Below, piece after piece: positions 29,191 through 41,033 of a stretch of 64,000 bases of DNA (position 1 is the stretch's first letter; each line of letters begins with the position of its first letter). The stretch is from Mycetohabitans rhizoxinica HKI 454. GTDB taxonomy: Bacteria > Pseudomonadota > Gammaproteobacteria > Burkholderiales > Burkholderiaceae. A model generated the notes under the pieces. It did not search any database and was not told where the DNA came from. It saw nothing but the letters and a program-made list of their open reading frames with translations. Location of the stretch: contig NC_014722.1 in the NCBI RefSeq assembly GCF_000198775.1, positions 1,741,385 to 1,805,384 on the forward strand. The letters run 5' to 3'. The position numbers and the translations under genes were made by a program.

Positions 29191-29617
29191 AGCTTGCCTA
29201 TTGCCACCGGCCACTTCTCTTTTGTACTTGGCGAAACGCGTCGGGGCACTCAACCCTTCTGCTTGAAACAGGCTACCTCGGCGCCACATCGAACAGCATA
29301 GGAATACCCCCCGACCGACGGGGTGTTGGAAACACCGATGACAACGCCACACGGCAGGGTAGCGTCAGTGGCGTGACATTCTACAACCGGGAAACGGGGT
29401 GCGGCACTCTATTGCCACGTGAACTGGCATATGCAGGCGGCGAGACGCCTAAGATGTAATTAAGTCGGACAAGTATTGGCTATCGAGTCAGGCAGGTGCT
29501 CGCCGGTGGACAGCGCGCAGCGCTGCACCGTCGAGGTAGGCCGTGCGCCGTGCCGGCCCGATGTCAGCAGGCATGTCGAGCATGGACGCGCTTGGGCAGC
29601 TCGCACGCCCATCGTGC
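29191..29617. other. About 430-base stretch with no firm gene
   Basis: This includes the open upstream extension of the repeat-bearing protein (29191-29352) and the end of the decayed mmsB region. Nothing else is recognised. A minus-strand frame near 29460-29617 continues past the mmsB end without protein-like features. Confidence 0.35.
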
Positions 29618-30122
29618 TCAGTCCTGGCCGAACTTTGCACTGTATAGCTTGATGGACGCCGAGAAATCCAGCCCGCCCATACCGCGTTGGCTCATCGACT
29701 GGTAAAGTACGGATGATAAGTATCCGAACTCCAGCAACGGCCGGTTGACATGTTAATGACGCCGGCCAGCACCGCCGGGCCGATGCCGAGCGAAACACCG
29801 AGCGACATTGCTTCAGCCACGCCCATCATCGATATACCGAGCACCAGATTGTTGCAGATCTTGGCCACCTGCCCCATGCCCGGTTCGCCGCACCGAACGA
29901 CGTTCTTGCCCATGCTCAGCAACACCGGTTGAATGCGCTCGAACAGTTGCATGTCGGCGCCAACCATGAAAGTGAGCGTGCCGGTCTGCGCGCCGCCGGT
30001 GCCCCCGACACAGGCGCGTCAGCAAACGGATTGCGCTGCCGGCCGGCTGCCGCCGCAATGGCTTGCACCGTCGCTGGATCGACCGTGCTTGAATCGATCA
30101 GCCCGATAAAACCGATTTCCAT
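29618..30122 (-). pseudogene. mmsB: Decayed 3-hydroxyisobutyrate dehydrogenase
   Basis: The remnant begins MEIGFIGL, then jumps directly to IDSSTVDPATVQAIAAAAGR, so roughly 100 residues of the Rossmann domain are missing. ADAPVSGAP follows. After a frameshift, MGQVAKICNNLVLGISMMGV and GRCWSSDTYHP follow. A further deletion then removes most of the C-terminal domain before the terminal MGGLDFSASIKLYS. The intact enzyme would oxidise 3-hydroxyisobutyrate in valine breakdown. It lies directly downstream of mmsA, which is intact, as in functional mmsAB operons. Confidence 0.85.
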
Positions 30123-30133
30123 GACGCCTCCTG

Positions 30134-31657
30134 TCAGCGTAAAGCGATCGTCGTATTGACCCCAGTGCCCGGTGCGTCGTCGAACCAGCGCGCGGTCACG
30201 GTCTTGGTTTGCGTGTAGAACTGCACGACCTGCTTACCGTATGGGCCCAAGTCGCCCAGCTTTGAGCCGCGCGAACCGGTAAAGCTAAAGAATGGCACAG
30301 GCACCGGTATTGGGATGTTGATGCCGACCTGTCCGGCGTCGATCTCGCTCTGGAATTTGCGCGCCGCGGCGCCGCTTTGCGTGAATAACCCCACGCCATT
30401 ACCCATCGGGTTGCGGTTCACCAGCGCAATGGCGTCATCGAGGGTGGCGGCTTCCAGCACCACGATTACCGGGCCGAAAATTTCCTGCTGGTAGATCGAC
30501 ATGTCGGTCTTAACGCTTGAGAAAATCGTCGGACCGACAAAGTTACCCTGCTCATAGCCCGGCACTCGCACGCCACGACCGTCCAGTAGCAGCGTCGCAC
30601 CCTCCTTGATGCCCGATTCGATCAAGCCGACGATCCGCGCCTTAGCTGCCGCCGAAATCACGGGCCCGACATCGGTTCCCGGCTCATGGCCGGCGTTCAC
30701 TTTTAGCGTCTTTGCCTTCTCCACCAGCTCAGGCAACCAATCGCGCGACTCGCCAACGAACACCACCACCGAGGTCGCCATGCAGCGTTGGCCTGCGGCG
30801 CCAAACCCGGCCCCAACCAATGCATTAATCGTCTGCTCACGATTGGCGTCCGGCAGCACGACCGCGTGGTTCTTGGCGCCCATCATCGACTGCACGCGCT
30901 TGCCATGCTGGCTGCCGAGGTTGTATACGTGTGTGCCCACCTGCGTGGAACCGACGAACGATATCGCCTTAATGTCCGGATGCGTGCACAGCGCGTCAAC
31001 CACCTGCTTGCCCCCGTGCACGACATTGAGCACACCGGCCGGCACGCCGGCCTCGAGTGCCAGCTCGACCAGTTCCATCGCCGACAACGGATCCTGCTCG
31101 GACGGTTTCAGCACGAACGTATTGCCGCAAACGATCGCCATCGGAAACATCCACAACGGGATCATCGCAGGGAAATTGAACGGCGTGATGCCCGCGCACA
31201 CGCCGATGGGCTGCCGTAACGTATAGGTGTCAACGCCGCTAGCCACGTTCTCGGCAAACTCGCCGAGCTGCAGCGTGCCGATCGAGCATGCATGCTCAAC
31301 GACTTCCAGGCCACGAAAAATATCGCCCTGTGCGTCCGGCAACGTTTTGCCCTGCTCTGCCGTCAGCGTGTGCGCAATGCGCTCCATATGCAGGCGAATC
31401 AACTCTTGGAACTTCAGCATGATCCGCATGCGAGTTCCGATTGACGTGTGTTTCCACGTCGCGAAGGCACGCTGCGCGGCGGCTACCGCCGCCTTTACCT
31501 CGTCATCGGTGGCGAATGGCACGCGGCCGATGACCTGCTGCGTGGCAGGATTGATGATATCGCGCCACTCGGTGGACTGCGATTCGACGAACTGCCCGTC
31601 GATCAACAACTTGACGGTGGTCACCTCAAGCGAGGTGGAAGCTATGGCGGAATTCAT
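30134..31657 (-). CDS. mmsA: Methylmalonate-semialdehyde dehydrogenase (CoA-acylating)
   Basis: MmsA converts methylmalonate semialdehyde to propionyl-CoA in valine and inositol breakdown. The 507-residue protein is full length, with the aldehyde dehydrogenase NAD site [33 protein letters not shown], and the catalytic Cys in [11 protein letters not shown] near residue 290. The end of the protein, [20 protein letters not shown], is also typical. Its partner mmsB immediately downstream is destroyed, so the valine route is broken at the preceding step unless another dehydrogenase substitutes. Confidence 0.96.
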   Translation of the reverse strand: MNSAIASTSLEVTTVKLLIDGQFVESQSTEWRDIINPATQQVIGRVPFATDDEVKAAVAAAQRAFATWKHTSIGTRMRIMLKFQELIRLHMERIAHTLTAEQGKTLPDAQGDIFRGLEVVEHACSIGTLQLGEFAENVASGVDTYTLRQPIGVCAGITPFNFPAMIPLWMFPMAIVCGNTFVLKPSEQDPLSAMELVELALEAGVPAGVLNVVHGGKQVVDALCTHPDIKAISFVGSTQVGTHVYNLGSQHGKRVQSMMGAKNHAVVLPDANREQTINALVGAGFGAAGQRCMATSVVVFVGESRDWLPELVEKAKTLKVNAGHEPGTDVGPVISAAAKARIVGLIESGIKEGATLLLDGRGVRVPGYEQGNFVGPTIFSSVKTDMSIYQQEIFGPVIVVLEAATLDDAIALVNRNPMGNGVGLFTQSGAAARKFQSEIDAGQVGINIPIPVPVPFFSFTGSRGSKLGDLGPYGKQVVQFYTQTKTVTARWFDDAPGTGVNTTIALR

Positions 31658-31760
31658 TAACAGTCTCCAACACTATCAAACTTCTATTTAGGTATCCTAC
31701 TCGATAGACGGCATGACACGCCGCCGCGCCGATACGCCACCTAGCGTGCCGATGCCGGGC

Positions 31761-32105
31761 TCAGTGGCGCGGCGCCCGCATGAACGCGGTGCAGATCAAC
31801 GCGAACACCCCCAATCCAATCAGGTAGGCAACGACATAACGCGGATTTCCGCCTGCGCAAGCGAGCAGCGAGGTCGCGATCATCGGCGCAAACCCACCGC
31901 CCAACACGCCGGCGCCCAGCACCATCGCACACCGCACCACCGTCGGATGACGAGTGCCCAGCATCCCAAAGAACGGCGCGGCAAACACGCGCATCAGCAA
32001 CAAACCAATCACGAACATGCGCTTCTGCCCAATGCGGTCGTTCAAGTGCCCGCACAGTGGCACCGTTACTAATGACAGTATCGCACTGGCGGTAATGGCG
32101 TTCAG
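31761..32105 (-). pseudogene. C-terminal fragment of an MFS transporter
   Basis: The minus strand reads NAITASAILSLVTVPLCGHL, then the MFS loop NDRIGQKRMFVIG, two further hydrophobic helices (VLGGGFAPMIATSLLACAGG and YVVAYLIGLGVFALICTAFM) and a natural stop. This is the last part of a metabolite:proton symporter. The first 300 or so residues expected upstream are missing. It follows mmsA in the same direction and may once have carried a substrate of the same pathway. Confidence 0.7.
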
Positions 32106-32599
32106 GATGTCGGCCCGTGGCGATCCCCGAAGCCGCGCGGCCTTCGATGGTTGTTTGCATCTGCATAGTGCCTCCGTTTATTGTCAGGCGGGCCGCCATG
32201 GCCGGGCGATATGGGTCGTGTACCGGCATATTGATATGTCCAGTATAAGTAAGCAAACGGCTTCGCTGTATCAACAATAAACCAAATTGGATGTGCATGA
32301 ATGCACAAGCTGCATGCCAATTTTGCAGTGGAACGCGAAAGTTTGTTAAGTGAGAAGACCGGGCCTTTATCTAACGGTAAATTAGTGCGCGTTCGCTCTA
32401 CCTGTCTACCTGTCTGCCTGCCTGCACTGTAGGCACCCATCGTCAGCGCCTAGGCATTAGGCACCACAAGCATCATGCGGACGACGATCGGGGACACCTC
32501 TACGCCCTGTGAAGAGGTCAAATCATATGTCCCGACTGAACCCAGACGGCGCGCGCCATCCGTATCGATTGCTTGAACTTACTAAAACATGTCTGCAAA
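32106..32599. other. Intergenic region, promoter side of mmsA-type remnants
   Basis: About 500 bases with no convincing gene. A run of CCTG-type short repeats occurs near 32400-32425 (CCTGTCTACCTGTCTGCCTG). The sequence is more AT-rich near 32200-32400, as expected of an old promoter region. Confidence 0.35.
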
Positions 32600-33325
32600 T
32601 AATTCAAGTTGTAGCTGGGCTAATGCTGCGTCATGGTGTCGTTACTGATGACCGCCTGGCTGTTGATGCGGCAGACCGCCGTGCGGATCCGGTCCACCGT
32701 CGCCGCCGGCGACGCGGGCACGCGCCGCGACAGGGGTATCGACTGCGCCCACTGTCACCGACGCGGCACAGTACGGCATGCGCCGCCGTCAACGCACGCC
32801 GCCGCCCCGGCGGCTCCCATAGCTATCACCTCCATCGCGGTATCGACGGGCTCTGCCGGTGTCAAGGCGTGGATATGCGCCGACCCGCAGCTCACATCCG
32901 CCCTCGACAACGCATAGCGGGCCTTCTCGCGCGATATCCTGGTCATCGTGCACGGCGAAACTGACTTGTACTACCGGCTCTGCGGCATAAGCATTACGCT
33001 GCCGCCGCTGCGCGAGCGCACCGATTGCGGTTGCGGCTCGAGCGCCTGCTCGCGCAAGAGGCGGCATTAGCCAACAGAGACCGCAGGATCAGCGTCAAAC
33101 ATCTACCGCCGGAGTTGACTCGCGACGACCAGCACGCCGGCAGGCCCACGCCTGGCGGCTTGCCTGGCCGGCACGCTGGCCGAAGCGAAAGCCGATGTGA
33201 TCAGGCAGGCACTCCAGCGTCACGACGGCAACGTGTCGGCGACCGCCCGCCCGAAGCCTGGGCATCTCGCGCGCGACGCTGCACCGAAAACTACGAGGTC
33301 GTAGCGTCGGGCGGCACCGCTCGAC
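32600..33325 (+). pseudogene. Collapsed sigma-54-dependent Fis-family regulator (AcoR-like)
   Basis: Pieces of an AcoR-type activator are recognisable on the plus strand in three frames. RAFSRDILVIVHGET (start of the Walker A region) is joined directly at about 32961 to DLYYRLCGISITLPPLRERT, which normally lies some 100 residues later, so most of the AAA+ domain is deleted. A TAG precedes this segment. A frameshifted LERLLAQEAALANRDRRISV follows, then a Fis-type end EAKADVIRQALQRHDGNVSA with the final helix GISRATLHRKLRG in another frame. AcoR-type proteins normally activate catabolic operons. Confidence 0.8.
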
Positions 33326-33517
33326 AGTTGTGTCCCGTTCTGGCGTTCTATTATTCGCCACCCTTTATTACATTTCCGCCAACAGACTTCGCGACACCAT
33401 CCACGATTGCGCCGACCAATGCGCAAGCCGGATGGCGCAGCAGCGATAATTGATGTCCGACATATGACGGGCACTCGCTTCGCTGCCGCGCTCGCTCAGC
33501 TATTCCTGGAACACCGC
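33326..33517. promoter_or_regulatory. Short region with an imperfect hrpII-like motif
   Basis: TTCG, 16 bases, then TGCG occurs near 33387-33410, one base short of a hrpII box. It lies about 110 bases before the small reading frame at 33518. An imperfect match of this kind is expected several times by chance. Confidence 0.15.
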
Positions 33518-33769
33518 ATGTCAGACAACGGTCCTTACTTCACCACGCCGCCACTACTTGGACCCATTGAAACAACGACGCCCACGCTCGTAAGTTCAGG
33601 CGCGCGCCCGGCACCTGCGCCTTCCCAGATGCCGTCGCGGGAGCCAGTCGCCGCCCTGCGCAATCTTCTCTGGACTGCAAATGGACCCTTCGTCCATACC
33701 ATGCCGCAGTTCCTAAACCAATCGCGGGAGTACTTTTTCCCTTATAACCCGGCTCCCCCGTTGTCTTGA
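33518..33769 (+). CDS. Small Pro-rich hypothetical protein
   Basis: An 83-residue frame starting MSDNGPYFTTPPLLGPIETT, rich in Pro, Thr and Ser, with a central PVAALRNLLWTANGPFVH. No ribosome site is obvious and no family is recognised. It stands alone among decayed genes. The N-terminus is polar and low in acidic residues, as in some type III effectors, but that is weak evidence. It may be a fragment of a larger lost gene. Confidence 0.25.
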   Translation: MSDNGPYFTTPPLLGPIETTTPTLVSSGARPAPAPSQMPSREPVAALRNLLWTANGPFVHTMPQFLNQSREYFFPYNPAPPLS

Positions 33770-34231
33770 TGGCATCGCCTTCGCGTGCCGCGCCGTCCTG
33801 CGCACCGCAGCCTTCCGAGCCGCCGCTGGATAACAGCGTGGAACAGGGCAAGCACGCATGACACGCGATGTGCGGCCAACACGGACAACGTAGTCCCCCG
33901 CCCCTCCCCCGATTGGGCGCGACCCGGCGATGCCATACGTCAAGCGCCGGCGGGCGTGCAGCAGTCGCGTGTGCTACCGTGCACACAGCCATCTCACGTT
34001 CTCGATTGGCCTGGTGGACCTCGGACGCTTCGACACATGACCACTGCGCGAGCTGGGGACCGTTGCGGCCCTTTCTTTGACGATTAGCTTATCGAGCGAT
34101 ACTGAGTCGTCACTAACACTTGTAGCGGCATAGTCGGCACGCGCCTCAACGCTGTTGACAAATCCCAACAGCTATCCGCGCCGAAACCCGTATTATGGAG
34201 ATTGTCACGGCCTCCGCTTTACGACTTCTCA
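33770..34231. other. 460-base stretch without a gene
   Basis: Between the small hypothetical frame and the photolyase gene. Short Pro-rich frames occur but none has support. The photolyase promoter probably lies in its 3' part. Confidence 0.4.
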
Positions 34232-35770
34232 ATGCCGCCGTCTTCGCCACCCTGCTCGCTACCACCCGTCGTCGTGTGGTTTCGCGACGATCAACGCCTA
34301 GCCGACAATCCCGCGCTCGAATACGCCACTGCCACGGGTCACCCTGTCGTGTGCGTGTATGTTCACGACCCGGCGCCACGCAATACGCGCCCGCCGGGCG
34401 CAGCTGGGCGCTGGTGGCTCCATGAATCCTTACGCGCACTCAATGCTGCGCTCGTAGCGCTGGGCGGTGAATTGACCGTCCTTCACGGCTCCGAGTCGCA
34501 GGCCATCGAAGCGTTCGCCGTGGCAATCGGCGCGATCAAGGTGTGCTGGAATCGCCGGTATTCGGCACCGCAACGCGAAACCGACACCGCGATCAAGACG
34601 GCGCTCAAAGAACGTGGCATTGCGGTTTTCACTTTTAATGGCCACTTGCTGCGAGAGCCGTGGGCCGTGGCCACGCGAGATGGCCGTCCGTTTCAGGTCT
34701 TCAGCGCGTACTGGCGCGCCGCGCGCCACCAGTATTCCCCTGAAGCACCGCAGCCCGCACCTCAGCGGATCAACTTCTTTCCCGTGCCGGACAACATCGG
34801 CGTGGCGGCGCGCGTGGAAAATCTGTCTGCACTGGCGCTCCAGCCTCGCACCCCCGACTGGGCCAGCGGGCTGCGCGAAACGTGGCAATGCGGCGAACAA
34901 GCGGGACAGACGCAACTGGACGCTTTCCTCGCGAATGCGCTGACCCGTTACGCGAGTGGACGCGACGTTCCCGCGATGCAGGCAACCAGTCGGCTCTCTC
35001 CGTATCTTCGCTTCGGCAATCTCTCGGCACGGCAAGTATGGCATGCAGCACTGTCTGCTGCGCGCGTCGGGCGCCACTGCGGCGACGCGCGCCGCACGTG
35101 CACCGCGAGCAGCGGCGTCGATAAGTTTCTCGATGAGCTGGGCTGGCGCGAGTTCTCATACTATCTGCTCTATCATTGTGCACCGCTGCATCAAGTCAAC
35201 TTCAAACGGCAATTCGACACGATGCCGTGGCGTGCCGATACCGCGGATCTGCGCGCGTGGCAGCATGGCCGCACCGGCTATCCGCTCGTTGACGCCGGCA
35301 TGCGCGAGCTATGGCACACAGGTTGGATGCACAATCGCGTGCGTATGGTAACGGCGTCGTTTCTCGTCAAGCATCTGCTCATCAACTGGCGCGAAGGAGA
35401 GGCTTGGTTCTGGGACACGCTCGTCGATGCCGACGAAGCCAGCAATCCTGCGAACTGGCAATGGGTGGCCGGCAGTGGCGCGGACGCGGCGCCGTACTTT
35501 CGCATTTTCAATCCAGTGCTACAGGGTCAGAAATTTGACCCGCAGGGCGCCTATGTGCGGCGCTGGGTGCCCGAACTCGCGCGCGTGCCGAGTGGATGCG
35601 TCCATGCGCCATGGCTCGCGCAACCCGCACAACTGGCGTCTGCGTCGGTTCGGCTGGGTCAGGACTATCCGCTGCCGGTGGTGCCTCACCAGCAAGCACG
35701 CGAGCGGGCGCTGAAGGCGATGGAGCACATGCGTGGGCGCGAATCGGGCAGCGCCGACCCGTTGGCATGA
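34232..35770 (+). CDS. phrB: Deoxyribodipyrimidine photolyase
   Basis: A light-driven DNA repair enzyme that splits cyclobutane pyrimidine dimers. The 512-residue product has the N-terminal antenna-binding domain beginning VVVWFRDDQRLADNPALEYA. The FAD-binding C-terminal half has SRLSPYLRFGNLSARQVWHA, LGWREFSYYLLYH, GRTGYPLVDAGMRELWHTGW and MHNRVRMVTASFLVKHLL. Near the end NWQWVAGSGADAAPYFRIFN contains the conserved Trp/Asp-rich segment. The ATG at 34232 is preferred over a TTG ten codons upstream. It is intact within a zone of decayed genes. Confidence 0.95.
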   Translation: MPPSSPPCSLPPVVVWFRDDQRLADNPALEYATATGHPVVCVYVHDPAPRNTRPPGAAGRWWLHESLRALNAALVALGGELTVLHGSESQAIEAFAVAIGAIKVCWNRRYSAPQRETDTAIKTALKERGIAVFTFNGHLLREPWAVATRDGRPFQVFSAYWRAARHQYSPEAPQPAPQRINFFPVPDNIGVAARVENLSALALQPRTPDWASGLRETWQCGEQAGQTQLDAFLANALTRYASGRDVPAMQATSRLSPYLRFGNLSARQVWHAALSAARVGRHCGDARRTCTASSGVDKFLDELGWREFSYYLLYHCAPLHQVNFKRQFDTMPWRADTADLRAWQHGRTGYPLVDAGMRELWHTGWMHNRVRMVTASFLVKHLLINWREGEAWFWDTLVDADEASNPANWQWVAGSGADAAPYFRIFNPVLQGQKFDPQGAYVRRWVPELARVPSGCVHAPWLAQPAQLASASVRLGQDYPLPVVPHQQARERALKAMEHMRGRESGSADPLA

Positions 35771-35983
35771 TCAAGCGGGTTTGCGCGACGCGGCTGATCG
35801 CGATCCGCAGCCGCCGAATCGATCAAGCTGCTGCCCGGCCACCCGAAGCACCGTGGGTGCTACCGCGTCACCGCGCTCAACGAGACGCATCTGGTGCTCC
35901 AGCCATGGGAACGGTGCAAACATCGCGGATCGTGTCAGCGGCAGACCACGCACAGCTTGCCCGATGTCGACGTATCGCGCCGA
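35771..35983. other. Short intergenic region upstream of the F-box gene
   Basis: About 210 bases with frames open on both strands but no recognisable gene. It precedes the hrpII-like motif of the F-box gene. Confidence 0.4.
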
Positions 35984-36007
35984 TTCGGTTCTTCCATTGT
36001 CGTTTCG
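35984..36007 (+). promoter_or_regulatory. hrpII-box-like element (TTCG-N16-TTCG)
   Basis: A perfect TTCG (35984-35987), 16 bases, TTCG (36004-36007) lies 60 bases before the F-box gene start. This matches the hrpII box bound by HrpB-type AraC activators of type III secretion genes in Ralstonia and Burkholderia. The expected YANNNT -10 element 30-32 bases on is not clear; the closest is CAATTG at 36042. Two perfect copies would be expected by chance in a window of this size, so the position before an effector-like gene is what matters. Confidence 0.6.
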
Positions 36008-36067
36008 GCACCGGCGCGACGTATCGCCGCGCTTGCTCCGACAATTGCGGATTTTAGGGCCTACCGA

Positions 36068-37213
36068 ATGCCGCATCCGCTATCCTTGAGCATCGCACCG
36101 CGTGCCAGCCAGGGCACGCAAACATTTGATCCAATCCCCCCGGCGGCTTGCACGCCCGAGGCAGTCGGGAAGCAATCCACCGCGCAACGACGGAATGGGG
36201 TGCATCGACTCGACGGGCTGGGTGCCAAGCAATTGTCCAAGAGCCCGCAAGCCGCTATTGGCCTGAACGAGATGCCAACGGAGCTTCTCGCCAACATATT
36301 CAGCCGTGTTCCGCTCAGCGATGCGGCGCGGTTGTCCGAGGTCAACAGCAAGTTCCGGCAGATGCTGCTGCCGCGACGGCATTGCTTTCTTGTAAACAAG
36401 AAGCTGCAGGCCGTTCGCCAACTGCCCCCCGGCCCCCAGCAGCACGATCAAGCACAGAGGCTATGGACGACGTCGTTGGAACTGCTCGAGCATAGCCGCG
36501 CCGAACTGGATGGGATCATCCAGTCCTTTGAACTCGAATGGCTGGCCCCACAGGATAGAAAGGACGTGCTGGACCAGATGATCGAGCATCTGAAACGCTC
36601 GCATGACAGCGCGTCGTGCGCGACGCAATCCGATGAGCCCAGTAGCGGGTTGCCATCGCGCGATAACGCGTCAGCAAGCGCACGGCAACGTCGAGCACTG
36701 CTAAACCACCTAAAGTCGCAAATCGAAACCCTGCCGAAAGGCGAACGCGCGTCGGCGCTGACACGGATCATCGAATTGCAAGGTCAGGAAGCGGCGACGG
36801 TCGAACGCTTGTTTCCGCGAATCCATGGCGGAAATGTCTGGATATCGAACCGTGACTATGCCATTCATTTGCTGAACTACGGTTTTTTCGAGGGCGAGGC
36901 TGCCGCGCTCGCCGGCGAGCGTGACCCGCATGCATTGGAGGATCCCGACATTGAGATTTGCACTGCTGTCATCGCGTGGCGGCCCAAAAACCTGCCACTA
37001 CACAAGTTTATCGACTTGCTCGAGCAAGCGATAGGCGATGCCCGCCGTCACGGGGACAAACACCGCGTGGGTGCCGACGACGAGACGGCGGACGATGAAC
37101 GGGCTCGGCTTGTGCAGCGATTGAGAAACCTGACCCGCAATGCGACGCCTGACGCGCGCACCCTATCACGGTTGACACCCGACTCTATCGAACGCGTTCG
37201 CACGCGAGTCTGA
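36068..37213 (+). CDS. Eukaryotic-like F-box protein, probable type III effector
   Basis: A 381-residue protein with a polar, acid-poor N-terminus (first acidic residue at 21) suited to type III export. Residues 66-100 form a canonical F-box: LNEMPTELLANIFSRVP, then DAARLSEVNSKFRQML. F-box domains bind Skp1 in eukaryotic SCF ubiquitin ligases and have no normal role in bacteria. The rest is mostly helical and charged, without the leucine-rich repeats of Ralstonia GALA effectors, so its target is unknown. The hrpII-like motif upstream supports co-regulation with type III secretion. I infer it acts inside the fungal or other host cell. Confidence 0.85.
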   Translation: MPHPLSLSIAPRASQGTQTFDPIPPAACTPEAVGKQSTAQRRNGVHRLDGLGAKQLSKSPQAAIGLNEMPTELLANIFSRVPLSDAARLSEVNSKFRQMLLPRRHCFLVNKKLQAVRQLPPGPQQHDQAQRLWTTSLELLEHSRAELDGIIQSFELEWLAPQDRKDVLDQMIEHLKRSHDSASCATQSDEPSSGLPSRDNASASARQRRALLNHLKSQIETLPKGERASALTRIIELQGQEAATVERLFPRIHGGNVWISNRDYAIHLLNYGFFEGEAAALAGERDPHALEDPDIEICTAVIAWRPKNLPLHKFIDLLEQAIGDARRHGDKHRVGADDETADDERARLVQRLRNLTRNATPDARTLSRLTPDSIERVRTRV

Positions 37214-37520
37214 GCCAGCGTTCATCGTGCGGCTTCCTATCCAGCAAGCTGACGGCAATCGCAACAACGAAGCCAGCGGGCGCGCCAAACACGCCTGAGC
37301 TGATCGGCTCAATGCCGGACCGAGCAGCCCGCTGTGAAGCCAGAGCGGCCCGCTGAAACCGATCAGCCGCATCACAAGCGGGGAGCCCGACACAATGTCG
37401 TACACGCACACGGCCAGTCCGGCCAGCATCCCGCAACCGCGCCGGCCTGGGTGGTGCGTTTCCAGAATCTGTTCAATTGTCCCCAAAAAGTTACCGTGAC
37501 GTTGAGCGGCGCGATCCGGT
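37214..37520 (-). pseudogene. Remnant of a sodium:solute symporter (ActP-like)
   Basis: On the minus strand MLAGLAVCVYDIVSGSPLVM leads into RLIGFSGPLWL in one frame. ISSGVFGAPAGFVVAIAVSL with the end LLDRKPHDERW follows in a second frame. These are the last helices of a sodium:solute symporter of the acetate permease kind. The bulk of the gene is missing. It lies near acs, whose substrate ActP-type carriers import, so loss of an acetate uptake gene is plausible. Confidence 0.6.
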
Positions 37521-37745
37521 CTTCGAAATCGGATTGCTAACGGAACTCGCGCTGCTTGAGCGCGGCCTGTTATTAGCGCCTTCATTTATCGTCGAGTAGC
37601 ACATCAACGATGGCAAGCTGATACAGGCCCTAGTGGATAGTGGACGACGCGCCGACTTCCGTTTCACGCTGTGATGCCGCACCGTTCGGCAATGCCGGTG
37701 ACAGTACGCAGCTTCGTTAACTTCATGGCGGAGTGGTTCGCCGCA
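37490..37745 (+). pseudogene. 3' remnant of a LysR-family regulator
   Basis: The plus strand reads LLLAPSFIVE, a stop, then HINDGKLIQALVDSGRRADF. After a frameshift it reads MPVTVRSFVNFMAEWFAA followed by a stop. This is the pattern at the end of LysR effector-binding domains (a helix with DGKL...L, then the final helix VRxFVxFxAE). The DNA-binding half is absent. Confidence 0.5.
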
Positions 37746-37966
37746 TGACTGCCCGGCGTCCATGGCCGAGGCTGCGGCACGTAGCACCGCTTCGCGATGT
37801 ACTCGGCGTCGATAGACATCGGGTCATTATCGTGGACTGTACTGACGGCAACGAATAGAAAGCGTACCCTTAAGACTATTGCAACCCCTCATTCTTGCAA
37901 CATCACCGTATATTTGCACAGCGCTGTTGCATCAATCAATCTAATCTGGCGCTTCAAGGGGGCGGT
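37746..37966. promoter_or_regulatory. Upstream region of the SRAP gene
   Basis: About 220 bases with lower GC near 37840-37950. An AGGGGG-type ribosome site precedes the GTG at 37967. No operator was recognised. Confidence 0.4.
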
Positions 37967-38611
37967 GTGTGCACCAACTACGAATCCGCGACGCTCGACG
38001 ATTTGAGCACATTCACCGAGTTTCCTCGGCCGACATTCGATTACCCTCGCAGCGTCTATAAAGACTACGCGGCGCCAATTTTCCGTATGGGAGAAGGTAC
38101 GAGAAGCACCGATCGGGCAACGTTTGGCCTCGTGCCCCGCAAGCACATCCCGCCCGGCGTCAAGGTGTTCGATACGATGAACGCTCGAGCCGAGACCGTG
38201 GGCGAAAAACGCAGTTTTTCGACATGCTGGCGCAATGGGCAGCTGTGCCTTATCCCTGCATCAAGCTTCTATGAGCCGAACTATGAAACCGGCAAGGCGG
38301 TGCGCTGGCGGATCAAGCTAGCGAGTGGTGAGCCGTTCTCGATTGCAGGGTTATGGCGTGCGTGGAACGATAGTCTGTCGTTCACGATGTTGACGCTCAA
38401 TGCCGACTCTCATCCGCTCCTGCGCCGTTTTCACGAGCCTGGATCTGAGAAGCGCGGCATCGTAATCCTGCGGCGCGAATACTATGACGACTGGCTGACG
38501 TGCCGTGAGCCGGAGGTGGCCAGGACGTTTCTGAGCTTGCTGCCAGCCGATGAACTTGTCGCAGGCCCTGCCCCACTGCCTACGCGCAAAAATGTGGGCG
38601 ATGCAAAATGA
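37967..38611 (+). CDS. SRAP domain protein (YedK/HMCES family)
   Basis: SRAP proteins form a covalent thiazolidine link to abasic sites in single-stranded DNA, shielding them. The GTG start places Cys at position 2 (MCTNYESATL), the residue that becomes N-terminal after Met removal and reacts with the abasic site. Other active-site segments are present: NARAETV near 70, the Glu in ASSFYEP near 103, and the His in NADSHPLLRRFH near 148. The length of 214 is normal. The neighbours are decayed genes and acs. Confidence 0.93.
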   Translation: MCTNYESATLDDLSTFTEFPRPTFDYPRSVYKDYAAPIFRMGEGTRSTDRATFGLVPRKHIPPGVKVFDTMNARAETVGEKRSFSTCWRNGQLCLIPASSFYEPNYETGKAVRWRIKLASGEPFSIAGLWRAWNDSLSFTMLTLNADSHPLLRRFHEPGSEKRGIVILRREYYDDWLTCREPEVARTFLSLLPADELVAGPAPLPTRKNVGDAK

Positions 38612-38736
38612 GTACGCCCACCCATGGCTGCGTCAGTGCGCATCGCCACCGGCCGAAGGGCATCGAGTCTCTCCAGAGCCTTCGTCGCTGATGCGAATCG
38701 ACATGCGCAGCGACGAAGGCCATGCACCTCATCGCG

Positions 38737-40719
<1,983 letters not shown>

Positions 40720-41033
40720 CAAACTACCCCCTGATAATGGAATAAACAAAATCGTTGTCGTGTGCCGCCGTATCGCATCGCTGTCGCAACGCGCTGGATA
40801 ACCCGCCGCGCGCCGCCGCGTTGCCACACATTGGCGTGAGTGTCTCCGCTCCCGCCGTGGCCGGGCGGCGCAACGAAGTCGATCGCCGCACCGCATCGAC
40901 CCGCGTGCTTACCGGCACCTACCCAGAACTTTACAATGAACTCTACAATGCTTGCTCAATTAAGAAAAAGCTGAGCGGCCTCGGATTCGCTGTGACCCCG
41001 CAGCAAACCGCTACGCACGCTTGCCCCTTGCGC
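40720..41033. other. 314-base intergenic region
   Basis: Between the divergent acs gene and the decayed DMT transporter. It should contain the acs promoter. No repeat or RNA gene recognised. Confidence 0.4.
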
